Shown in pieces: positions 46,822-56,509 of a stretch of 64,000 nt of DNA. Every line of letters starts with the position of its first letter. The stretch's first letter is position 1. Made by a program: the position numbers and the translations under genes. The stretch is taken from assembly GCA_001599975.1 (NCBI GenBank), contig BCIO01000005.1, positions 1,116,001 to 1,180,000 on the forward strand, in the 5' to 3' direction. The notes under the pieces are model-generated. The model was not told where the DNA came from. It was given only the letters and a program-made list of their open reading frames with translations, and did no database searches. The DNA comes from Cystobasidiopsis lactophilus (lineage: Eukaryota; Basidiomycota; Agaricostilbomycetes; Agaricostilbales; Chionosphaeraceae).

Positions 46822-48674
46822 TCAAAGGATTGCCTTGGCGCCCTTTGCTAGCCTGCTGGCATCAAGCAGAGGCTCCAAATGGCTGTGGATGGCGCGTGCT
46901 GCTAGTGAGTGCTCCCGGTCCAACTCTTGTTTTGTAAGGCCCGCCACCAAATAATCGACCAGGACGTGCAGTCGATTCTCGTCAGCTATGGGTGCTACAT
47001 TGAGCTTTGGCGTAAGATGGGGGAGCCAGGACTTGAAGTCGAAAGCGATGGGGATAATCTTGCAGGGGAGCGAATGAAGCTCCATGCGCACATAAGACGA
47101 GAGTGCTGAAAAGGCGCCATAGAGTCCAATGAGCGCTTGTAGACGTATTTTGGCCATCTTGATGACTTCCGGGCCCTTGCCAGCTTGGGCAGCTGCGTCC
47201 TTGATGAACTTTCTCAGACCGCTGAGCTCGACCATGAAATCCTTCGAGAGCTCAAAGTGGTGACAGAGCTCGAAAGCAGCGTCCAGACCCCGCTTCAGTA
47301 TCTCCTTGGGAGCAAAGAGAACTCGTTTGATGCGGGAGAGGTCGCGGCGAGTGAAGGGAGCCAAAACTTTTGAGTAGAGCGGCAGGTGCTCGAGAACGAG
47401 GGCGCCCTGGTGCTCCCAGTCCTTCGTCAGCACACCTTTAAGAGGAATTTGAGGCATGGAGTGGAGCTGGGAAACTTCTGGGAGTGGTTTGGTGCGAGAG
47501 TTAATGCGAGGTGCTGTCGACGCCACCACGACAGTCGCCGCATCTTGTTTGGAAACTAGCTCTATGCCGTTGAAGTCGTCTAGATGAAGACCCAATGTGC
47601 TCGTGAATGGGATTGTAGCATCGTGGGCGAAGCCGAAGAAGGCGACATGTTCGAATTCCTTCAAGCTGTCCAGAGCCGGCTCGCAGCACAGGTAGTGGGC
47701 CATCCAGCATATCAGGCGTTCGTCTTCGTATCCTTCCATCTCTTCCTTGGGCGCCAGGGGGTGTGCTTTGGCGATCAAAGCCGCCTCGTGCGCCCTCCAC
47801 ATCTGGCCTGCCTGGGCATACCGGGCGTGCGCCAAGTCGGTGCCAATCAGAGCCACTTCATGCTCGCACCATACTCGATTCGCTGCTTCTGGAGTCATCC
47901 CAAGCCGTTCAGCCAGCTCCAAGAAAGTCGCTTTGTCGTTCTTGCCAATAGGCTTTGGGTGAGGCTGCTTCGCTTGCCACCGAGCCATCGCTCCGAGGTG
48001 AATTTGGTCCGCCGTTAGGACGGGATCTGCCATGTTCTGCAAGATCTCTTCTTTTCGGAGGGTGCCGCAGTGAGGAGTGCTGATGGTCGTGAACGACTTT
48101 AGAACATAAGTTGTGTGGCAGACAGATGAAGACCTTTGGGGGAAGAGTGCAAGAAAGGCCTTCAAGTCAGCCATAATCCCTCTGCAGAGGATGCCGCCGA
48201 CGCTGTGGCCGAAAATGTGGATGTTGACGTAAGAAGCCTGACTGAGGTAGCAATGGAGCTCGGTTTTGTTCTGCAGGTCGCGCTTCAGCTGTCGAAAGAC
48301 AAGAGCAGTCTGAGAGCTTAAAGATGCGGCAGAAACAAGAGAATGGGCTGTGGGAAGAGCGAAGGCGACCTGACGGTTCCGATTCTCGCTGAGTTGGCTG
48401 TGGAGCTTCTTTGCGAAGGTCTTGTTGTCCAGAAAACCATGAACCGCTAGAAAGAACTCGACGCCTATCGACAATATGAGCGATGAATGATGCGAAGGGG
48501 GGGATTCGACATGCCTCGCTTCGTAGTCCGGCCAGAGACAATATGCACGGGCGTCGGGGAAGCGTGGTTCTCCCCGATATAGTGCACATCCATGAAGCCT
48601 GCCACGAACTCGGGTCCTGCCTCTTGGACCACCGCAGCAGGTTTGCCTTCGGCGGGCGGATCGGCGTCTTTCAT
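46822..48674 (-). CDS. DUF676/Rog1-type lipase-like serine esterase
   Basis: Putative lipid or ester hydrolase. The main exon reads [20 protein letters not shown] near the N-terminus, the oxyanion-loop region, then [20 protein letters not shown] with the nucleophile in GHSVGG, and [16 protein letters not shown], typical of DUF676 proteins. [19 protein letters not shown] follows, with a possible acid and base; the rest is mostly helical to the end [10 protein letters not shown]. The main exon is open from about 48474, but it lacks an ATG there. An upstream exon from ATG 48674 ([20 protein letters not shown]) is the likely start. Its junction is not resolved, so the first 60 residues are uncertain. 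Confidence 0.72.
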
Positions 48675-49102
48675 GGCGATTTCAGGCGGGTGAAGCGCGG
48701 CAGTCGAGGTCAAGACGTGTAGTAAAGAACGCGAAGCGGATCTGAACGATATGGCCGTCGGAGAGGAGGACACGATAGCCCCGAATGCCGGTCAAAGGAG
48801 GCGCGGACCTAAGGCCAGTGGAGACTGTCTGGACGTGTCTTTGCGAAGACCGTTTCCGACAGAGTCTAAGCTCAGTATCGACGTCGGGGAGAGGTCTTAA
48901 GCTGGGGAGACAGAGAAGGGAAGCTCCTCGCCACAACATAACAACCGAACAGATTCGAGGCATTGTCTCGTTCGAGTTGATGACAGAGATATGAGAAGAA
49001 CTCCTTAGCGATTTGAATAGGAAAACGGCATATTTTGATCATGGCTCGTGTCCGCTACGCAGGACAACGACGACCAACAAGCAAAGAAGTTTGTAAAGAG
49101 CC
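48675..49102. other. Intergenic region between two minus-strand genes
   Basis: About 430 bp. A minus-strand frame near 48700-48800 reads GYRVLLSDGHIVQIRFAFF, which looks somewhat protein-like and could be a further 5' exon of the lipase-like gene. Otherwise nothing is recognised. Confidence 0.35.
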
Positions 49103-49945
49103 CTAGTGCACTCGCAGAGGGCGGGGGTTCTCGGCATGAGCACCGAGTAGGCCCGTTCCTCCAGCACCACTCTCAATTATGACATCAGAAGGCGGTTTGA
49201 CATTGAGACCACCACCGGAAGTGAGGGGAGCCACGACAAACATGTCGCGGTGCGCAGTGGCTTTGTCAACGAGCTCTATATGGGTTTCGATCAGCGGTAA
49301 TACGGAGTCAGACATGGTGAATCTACTGACCAAGCTCATAGTAGCAGTTCGCTTGCACAAATCGGTCGATAAATTTGAGTTCGAAGCTAGCACGCCCCTC
49401 TTGCTTCAGAGTCTCGTTGGCGATGCGAAACTGCTCTTGTTTAAACGGCAGGCGGTAGAAGCGGTGGTAAAGAGTCTTGTGCTGGAACCCAGGGTGGTCG
49501 ATGTGGGTTACGTTCTGATCCACGGTTTCGTAAAGAGGATTGCCAAGTTTCCAGACCGTAAGACCAAAGCAACCGAACGAGTGAACGATGATGTGTTCCA
49601 TGTCGTTGTTGTGGCCACTGGTGATGCAGAACTCGGTGGGCAGTTCGAAGGCGTGGGCCTTTCCTTGGGACTGCAAGGAGCTGATGAGGAAGGATAACCC
49701 GCCAAGATTCGGAAGACACTCACTGAATCCAACCTATGGATAACGACCTCCAAGGGCACGCCGCGCAAGTGGATTGAACGGGAGGCATGCCACTTGACTG
49801 CTTCTTCAGGCATTTTGCGAATCATCGTCGACTCTTCCGAGTAGCGCTCAACCAGCTGGAGGCGCATGCCCGCGCCCTTGATATCAAAATCGCTGTCGCC
49901 TTTGTCGTGGGCAGTTTCTGTATGGCATTCTTGCAGGCAAGGCAT
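49103..49945 (-). CDS. Unrecognised protein, about 240 residues
   Basis: I do not recognise this family. ATG 49945 gives MPCLQECHTETAHDKGDSDF, then GMRLQLVERYSEESTMIRKM and HLRGVPLEVVIHRLDS. After one intron come GKAHAFELPTEFCITSGHNN, MEHIIVHSFGCFGLTVWKLG, HHPGF-like HIDHPGFQHKTLYHRFYRLP and FELKFIDRFVQANCYYELE. A last intron (GTCAGT...ATATAG) leads to LVDKATAHRDMFVVAPLTSG and a Gly-rich tail ending NPRPLRVH. Codon use is even and the splice joins keep frame, so it is very probably real. The block with VHSFGC is not a classical GxSxG. No signal peptide or membrane segment is seen; it is likely cytosolic. Confidence 0.65.
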
Positions 49946-50364
49946 GGTGGTGATGGATGTCTGAGAAGGAAGAGGCCGGCGCACGCAAAAGTCGCAGATG
50001 CGGACAGAAGAAGTTACAGATACGGAGAGACACTGGCAGGCAGGCAGGCATTCGCACGTGGCTGGACAGTCCCCAACGACACGAATTGTCCAAGGAACAC
50101 ATATTCTAAACGGTTCTATTGCCTGCAAGACGAGAACGCCGGGAAGGAAAAGAGGGCAGCAATGGGACAGGGCGAAGAGCGCTTATGCCGGGCTCTCGGA
50201 CCATTGCTCAGCGAACATCATGAGGAGCATTTCTAGAGCAAGCTGGATGCAAAGAAGGCGAGGGCAGACAGAACCACAGTCCGAGAATGAGATGTCGGGT
50301 CAGCGTCGAAGTCGAAGATGCACCCAATCTCACTCCGCTTCGAGCAACGCCAGCCTGAGCACCT
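49946..50364. promoter_or_regulatory. Divergent promoter region, unknown gene / EXO70
   Basis: About 420 bp between two starts facing away from each other. Both promoters must lie here. No repeats or TATA box are noticeable. Confidence 0.4.
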
Positions 50365-52487
50365 ATGGCCAACGCCGTCATCTCGGCCAGCAGCCGGCCG
50401 GACGACTCTGCGAACGCGGAGCTCACGCTGCTGGGCCAGAACCTGGCCAAGGCGCGCAAGACGAGCCTGCGGGCGACCTTGTTGTTGTCGCACTTTGACG
50501 ACCGGCTCGCCCGCCTGGAGCGCACCGTGTCCAGCATCCACCGCGACACGCTGCCTTTGACCCGCTTGAACGGCAACATCGAGTCGCTGCTCGCGGCCAT
50601 CGACGGTCTGCTCTCGCACACGGATGTCGTCGAGAAGGAGGAGGCCGTCATCGCCAAAGGGCCGCGGTTGAACAACCTGGACGCCTACAAGGACAGCATG
50701 ATCAAGCTCGTCGAGTCCTTCGACCAGATCAGCCACACCACCGGCCTCAACACGCAGGCCCAAAAGGACCAGGACGCCCTGGCGAGCCGGCTCAACGCCA
50801 GCATCGAGAACGGCGCCCTCCAGCTCAACCAGATCCTCCTTGGCTGGGTCAGGGAAGCGTCGCCGCAAGAGCTCGGCAGGTGGTCCAAGCCGTCGCCGGT
50901 CCTTATTGACAAGATCGTCGCCTTGGCCCAGTTCATCCACGCCCTGCCCGCCTCCGCGTCTGGCTCGTCGATGCCTGTAAAGGACCTGCAAAGAGGATAC
51001 GCAGAAGCGAGGGGAAATTCGCTGGCGGCTTGCTTGAACGCCATCGGGAAACAGGTGTTGGATCAGGCTCGAATCACCCCGTCCGCCGCTCAAGGCATTG
51101 GCGTCGTCCTTGATGCTCTGTTTCAAGGTATCAAAGTGCGTCGGAGCCTCTACCTCTTCATCAGATGCTGTCCCTAATGCGATTTGTATCGATGCACAGG
51201 CCGAGTCCAACCTCATGTCGCAAGTCTTCCCCAACTTTGCCATTAACCAAGTCTTCCGGCTCTTTGTCGCCGCTCCTCTATCCGCTCTGCTCGAATGCGG
51301 CATGGCGATGAACGCGCTGGTCAAGAAGTCGCTCACCTCGCTCGTCTCCATCGCCTTCAAGTCCTTCGCCGTCCTCACCTTGAAGCAAGACCAGTTCGAG
51401 GACACGGTCCGCCAGCGCGCTGGGAGGAAGGAGAACGAAGTGGGCGACCTGGTGCACGCTTTCCGGGCCACCTGCTTGAACTCGCTGCCGGAGTTTTTGG
51501 AAGAGGTCAAGGTGCGCTTCGGCTTTCCTTCGTAGCGCTCCTTGTGCTGAGCCGCTTTCCCGGAATGCACAGGTCTGGGGATCAAAGCCTGCCAACTCGG
51601 ATGCAGCACCGGGCCAGATCGCTGACACGACCAAGAATGTTTGTCCCCTTACTTGCGCACACCATTTTCTCCCGAGACCATTGCTCAAGTTGGATGCATA
51701 GGCCATCGCTTTCATGAAGCAGCTATGCGACTACCAAGACATCGCAGAGCGCTTCTTGCAGACTTTGGGCGACGGCAATTGGGTCTTCGGTGGCAACCCC
51801 GCAAGCACGCCCAAAATGCCCAGCTCTACCGAAGGCTCAGTCCTGCTGGAGAAGTACCTAGGCAGGTGCCGTGCTACACGAGATCAACAGTATCTCACGT
51901 TTCGCCGTGTCCGCAGACGATGTGCTGACGGCGCTGCTGAACGCGCTCGACTCTAAGACCCGGGCCCTCAAGTCTTCGAAAGGCTCGCAGGCACCAGTGG
52001 CGCCCATCTTTGCCCTCAATAACATCTCTTACATCCGCCGCGAGGTCTTGTCCGGCAGCATTGGCGACTTCTTGGGCGTGGCCGCCGAGGACGACCTGAA
52101 CAAGCGCAACCGCTCAGCCAAGGCCGCCTACCTCGAGCTCTTCTCCAGCTTGGTCAGTTGCCTCATGGACGGTGGTCTGGCCTCCGCTCCCAACGCGGGC
52201 AAAGACCGATTCCAGAGATTCAACGAGGCGCTCGGCGAGACGGAGAAGGTGCACCGGATGGCTCGCCTTGACCCTGGCGAGGAGGAGCTGCGCGAGAGGT
52301 TGAAGCTCGAGGTCGAGAAAATGGTTTTGCCGACCTATGGGTACGTGTTCGGTCTCCTTCGTAGTTTTGGGCGCTGTCAGTGACTCTCATCCTTGTCAGC
52401 AAACTGGCCAGTCGCAATACGACAGCCTACTCCAGGCTACTTGACGTCGACGTCGTTCAAGACCGCCTGAACGCCTTGTTCGACTAG
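50365..52487 (+). CDS. EXO70: Exocyst subunit EXO70
   Basis: Tethers secretory vesicles to the plasma membrane at growth sites, binding PI(4,5)P2 and Rho GTPases. ATG 50365 starts MANAVISASSRPDDSANAEL. The N-terminal coiled-coil part has LATLLLSHFDDRLARLER-type heptads and NIESLLAAIDGLLSHTDVVE, matching the conserved start of the family. Helical-bundle landmarks are LEGxxR-type YAEARGNSLAACLNAIGKQV, LMSQVFPNFAINQVFRLFVA, FMKQLCDYQDIAERFLQTLG and PIFALNNISYIRREVLSG; FALNN-YI is the classic EXO70 signature. The C-terminus reads YGKLASRNTTAYSRLLDVDV and ends LNALFD. Four to six short introns. Total near 620 residues, as usual for the family. Confidence 0.9.
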
Positions 52488-52597
52488 GTCTTACAGCAAA
52501 GGACCGGCGTCGAGACATCGCCACCTTCCTGGGAGGGCCTCGGCGGCTGCCTTCCCCCCTCTTTGATTCGAGACTTGCGCATACTCTGTGGATAGGG

Positions 52598-54080
52598 ATG
52601 GCGTCGCCTTTGGTATCGCCGTTGAGGGGCGCCTTCCCTCATCAGCTCCAATCGCCCGCCCAATCGCCATTGTCACCATCGCCCAAATCACCTCTGTCGC
52701 CCAAATCACCTTTGGCGCAATCTCCGCTGACTCCAAGGCGCAACGATGCCCAGAACGCTACTTCTCCTGCCTCACCGCTGTCTGCGATGTTTCGTGGCCT
52801 TCCGACAGTGCAAGAGATCACTCGCCTCGCTCGTGAGCGGCGCGACATTCAACGGGCCTACCTCAGCAGCCCTCGAGCCGGAATGTTGCCGAACCTAGCA
52901 GCAGAGCTTCGCGTTCGCCTCAATTCGAAGAATCAAGCCCGATGGCGGCTCCTCCTGTCAAAATTCCCGTCTTTGTCTGCAGACGAGCTCATTCACGCCT
53001 GTATCACCTCGCTCTTCTTCTTCGTTGTTTTGAGCGCGGAGTACTTGAAGGTCTGCAAGGGAAGGATCAATGAGCTCAAGCTAAATCTGGCTGCGTCTTG
53101 GACTGGCACGGTGGAGGCTCTTGTCAAGCGCCAACCCAGCCGGGAGTCCGATTGCTATGAAGAGGAAGCCGTGCTGACCACCAACCTGGTCCTTTTTATC
53201 AACGACTACATCCTGGGCCAAACCACGATGATTGGACCTTTGGAACACGAGAACGATTGGCGTGAAATCTTCAGCCGAGACGGCAAGGTACGCACCGTGC
53301 CTGTCTTCTTCTCGCTGTCCGTTTTTTGAAGTCATCTCGGCTACAGCTAATTCATTCGTATTTCGAGCTGCCGGACGCGGTCGGTCAATTCACCCGATTT
53401 CACGTCCAAGACCAGAAACATCGGCCAGAGTTCCGCCTTGATAAGGACCTGGAGACCTACATAACGGAGTACAAGAAGCTCGACTGTCCCAAGCCAATGC
53501 TCGTCTATTTGGCCTTCAATTTGAAGATGGCACACGTGGAGGACTGGCAAGAGGAGCCTGCCCAGCTCACAGTCTTTCGCAAGATGTCAAAGCTTCTGAA
53601 GGAAGAAAGGAGCTCCGTCTTTGTGCACTGCTTGAACCTCGACACGGATATGGAAATTGGCGGCCCGGACGGCAAGGGTCGATACCATCGCGGCGCCGAC
53701 ACCTCGCTCTTCAAGGAGCAGGTGGAAGCAGAGGCTACCGTTCCGAATCTGGACGTGAGTACACCGTCCATACGCACTTCCGCTGTGGGTGGGCAAATAA
53801 GGAGACTTGCTTCCGCAGTTCCTTCACCTTTTGCCTCACAGCTACCAGGAGCACCACCAAGTCTCGGATTGGGAGATGAAGCACTTCCTCTTGAACCTGT
53901 AAGCACTCATTCACTGCTATCGATTGCCCAATACTGATCTGCGCGCTCACTTCGACCAGGTTCCGGGTTCCAGGTCATTCAGCCCTCGAAGTTATTCGAA
54001 AGCTGTACGAGACCTCTGACCCCAAGAGCTTACCCTTTCCCTACTGGCTCATCATCCGCGCCTTGCGGTCTGACGAGTAG
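52598..54080 (+). CDS. Unrecognised protein with Ser-Pro-rich N-terminus
   Basis: I do not recognise this family. ATG 52598 gives MASPLVSPLRGAFPHQLQSP, then about ten SP dipeptides within 45 residues. Such a cluster suggests a disordered tail for proline-directed kinases. After FRGLPTVQEITRLARERRDI the body is mixed helix and strand: RWRLLLSKFPSLSADELIHA, HACITSLFFFVVLSAEYLKV, NLVLFINDYILGQTTMIGP, and a second exon with FELPDAVGQFTRFHVQDQKH and PMLVYLAFNLKMAHVEDW. The final exons read YQEHHQVSDWEMKHFLLNLF and PYWLIIRALRSDE. One hydrophobic stretch (SLFFFVVL) is short for a membrane helix. Three introns. It is probably a fungus-specific cytosolic protein. Confidence 0.65.
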
Positions 54081-54458
54081 CCGTGGGGATGTTCACATTC
54101 GCCACCCAAATCTCGCTCCGGCAAGCCTATGGAACCTCCCCACGCCTCCCCAGCCCTCTTAATCGCTGTCTATGGACTTTGACTCCTTGTATGGCTTTGT
54201 ATAGTATGCCACGCAGAAGCCGGGAGCGTCCGGAACACCATAGAACAAAATCGTCGCCTGCCGGCATGCTGACGACGCACTCCTTCAGTGCCTCGTTCGG
54301 CCTTCGTTGCTCGCCGAGCTGCTTGCATCGTTGACTCCCTCTCACTCTTACCATCAAACAAACAACCCTCAGACGTCGTCCAAGCCCATCCGGCCTTTCC
54401 CCTGACTTCTGAGAATCGCGCGGCGAGCGAGCGACCTCGGCTTGTCAGCACCTTGGAA
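54081..54458. promoter_or_regulatory. Promoter region of the bZIP gene
   Basis: About 380 bp on the same strand. It holds the 3' end of the previous gene and the bZIP promoter and leader. The final 100 bp are C-rich with CCTCTCAC-like tracts, a common feature of basidiomycete leaders. Confidence 0.4.
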
Positions 54459-56188
54459 ATGGACTACCAGCAAATCGGCGAGTTCCTGCTCTCCGCCATG
54501 AACCAAACCAGCAGCACGCACTCGCCTGCCTCACCGTCGCTCACACACGCCTCGTCCGACGATTTCGACTCGTTTGTCGACTTTGGGGCGATGTCCGATG
54601 ATGGCGAGCCCAAAGTGGCGGACGCTGCCTCGCTCTTTGAGACGCAGGACATGCAGGACCTCTACTCGTGAGCTTCACCCTGCACGCACACCCTGTACGC
54701 CCAGGATCGCTGACAAGGGCGGGCGAACACCAGGTATTTTCCAGAATCCAAGTCCGAGGGCCAAAACAGCAACAACCTGTTCAGCGCCGGCTTCGATCTG
54801 AGCGGCTACATCAACCCACTCTTGCTCGACGGCCCCAACGACGCGACGCCGACCATCCCAGAGGAGGACGAGGACGCGGACATGCAGGACTCGCTCTTTG
54901 AGCCCGCCGATGGCCCTTCCCCCTCCTCGGCCTCGGCCGCCGACTCCCCTGCGCCTGCTGCTGCCAAGAAGGCGGCCGCCACCAAGAAGCAGCAGCCCAA
55001 GCGCAAGGTCAAATCGACCGTCGCCGACCTCGCTTTGCCCGTCGAGGCCCCAGCGGCCCCTGTCACCGTCACCCCCAAGGAGAAGGACGCCGCCGGCCAT
55101 TTGCCACACATCGTCTTCCCCGTGCCAGACTACGTCGACCGCCCGTCGGCCGAGGAATACGCCAAGCTGTCCTCCAAGGAGAAGAGGCAGCTCAGGAACA
55201 AGATCTCTGCCCGCAACTTTAGGCACCGCAGAAAGGGTACGGCGCTCTTCCTGTGCTTTCCAGTCTGTGGATGGTGTCTAATTGTCTTGCGCCTGCAGAG
55301 TACATCACCACTCTGGAGGAGGAGATCAGCTCGAGGGATGCGACCATCTCGGACCTGCAAGAGGAGATGACCACCTTAAAGCTCGAGAACACCACGCTGC
55401 GGACCGACCTCGACCTGCTCCGGAAGACGGTGGACGAGCTGCTCAACAAGTCGCGCCCCGCCTCCGAGGCCGCTCGCGCCCCTTCCCCCATCCTCAAGCC
55501 CAACCTCACCAAGGACCGCTCGCCGTTTGCGTCGACCTCGGCCTGGTCTCTTGGCTCGGGCCCCATCAACGTTCACACCACCTTGGTGCCTTCCCCCACC
55601 GCCGACCTCTTCGCGCTGCCGCCCGCACCGGCGCGCAACATGAACCCCAAAATGCAAGGCTTCGACCGCTCCCGCTCCGGCGCGCACCTGCCCGGCTCTA
55701 GGGAGGACGACAGCTTCTGGGGCTCCAACCCGTTCACCTTGGACGGCGCGTCCATGGACCGCTACCGCTCCCAGCTCTACTCCAAGGTGGCGACCAACAT
55801 CAACAACGCCAAGTCGCCCGTGGCCGGCTTCAAGCCCTCCTTCTTCACCTCTTCCCCCTCCCAAAACGACGCCGACCGCGAGGTCATCCAGGCCGCCACC
55901 AAGCAGACCGCCTTTGTCGCCCAGGAGGCCCAGTCCACCCTCATGAACGGCCTCTTCAAGTCGTTCTGGTCCACCTTTGCCGGCTCCAACCCACATGCCA
56001 CCTCGGCCCAGGTCGCAGACCTCCTGGCTGGCCGCGCCGAGCTCAAGGTCGTCCCCACTTCTTCGCCCGCCTCTGCCGCTGCCTCACCACCAGCGCCGGC
56101 GCCGCAGCAGCAGGACAGCATGGCGGACTTGACCAGGCGGGTGGAGGGCCTGGCCGTTGGCAAGCTGTTTGGAAGTCGCAAGCAATAG
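54459..56188 (+). CDS. bZIP transcription factor
   Basis: Nuclear DNA-binding protein of about 530 residues. From ATG 54459 an acidic, Ser-rich N-terminal half (DDFDSFVDFGAMSDDGEP, EEDEDADMQDSLF) looks like an activation domain, and KKQQPKRKVK is a likely nuclear signal. The bZIP runs AEEYAKLSSKEKRQLRNKIS, ARNFRHRRK, spanning one intron, then EYITTLEEEISSRDATISDL and a leucine zipper to LLRKTVDELL. This form of basic region (RNKISARNFR) is typical of a fungal bZIP group found across asco- and basidiomycetes. The C-terminal part has conserved blocks REDDSFWGSNPFTLDG, MDRYRSQLYSKVATN and GLFKSFWSTFAGSNPHA. Two introns. Target genes are unknown. Codon third positions are unusually C-rich. Confidence 0.92.
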
Positions 56189-56509
56189 ATTTTCAGGCAA
56201 GCTTGGCGGTGGGTTGGATGGATAGATTGGAGCTGGGTGTAAGACGGCGGCGAGGGGGTGGACACTTCGACTTTTGTTTTGGGCCTTGTGATACGAACAA
56301 CCACAATAATTTGGCCAAACAAGACTTGCATTTTTGTCAATAGCACATCTTACTTCACAACTCGAAGACGATTGGACATCGAGAGGTTGAGAATTGAGAT
56401 TGGACTTGGGACGAAAGGAAGATGCGGAAGGTCATGAGAACAAATCAATGCAAACGTTGCAACAGCCCGAACTCCCCACATCATCAGTACAAAGGCTCTA
56501 AATTAGATG
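56189..56509. terminator. Convergent 3' region, bZIP / transketolase
   Basis: About 320 bp between two stop codons facing each other. It is markedly more A+T-rich than the flanking coding DNA, with CACAATAATTTGG and AAATTAG stretches, as expected for 3' untranslated and polyadenylation sequence. Confidence 0.45.

Noticed and set aside
50233-51609. A 458-codon minus-strand frame opposite EXO70
   Set aside because: A reverse shadow of GC-rich EXO70 exons. It runs through EXO70 introns and has no recognisable domain.
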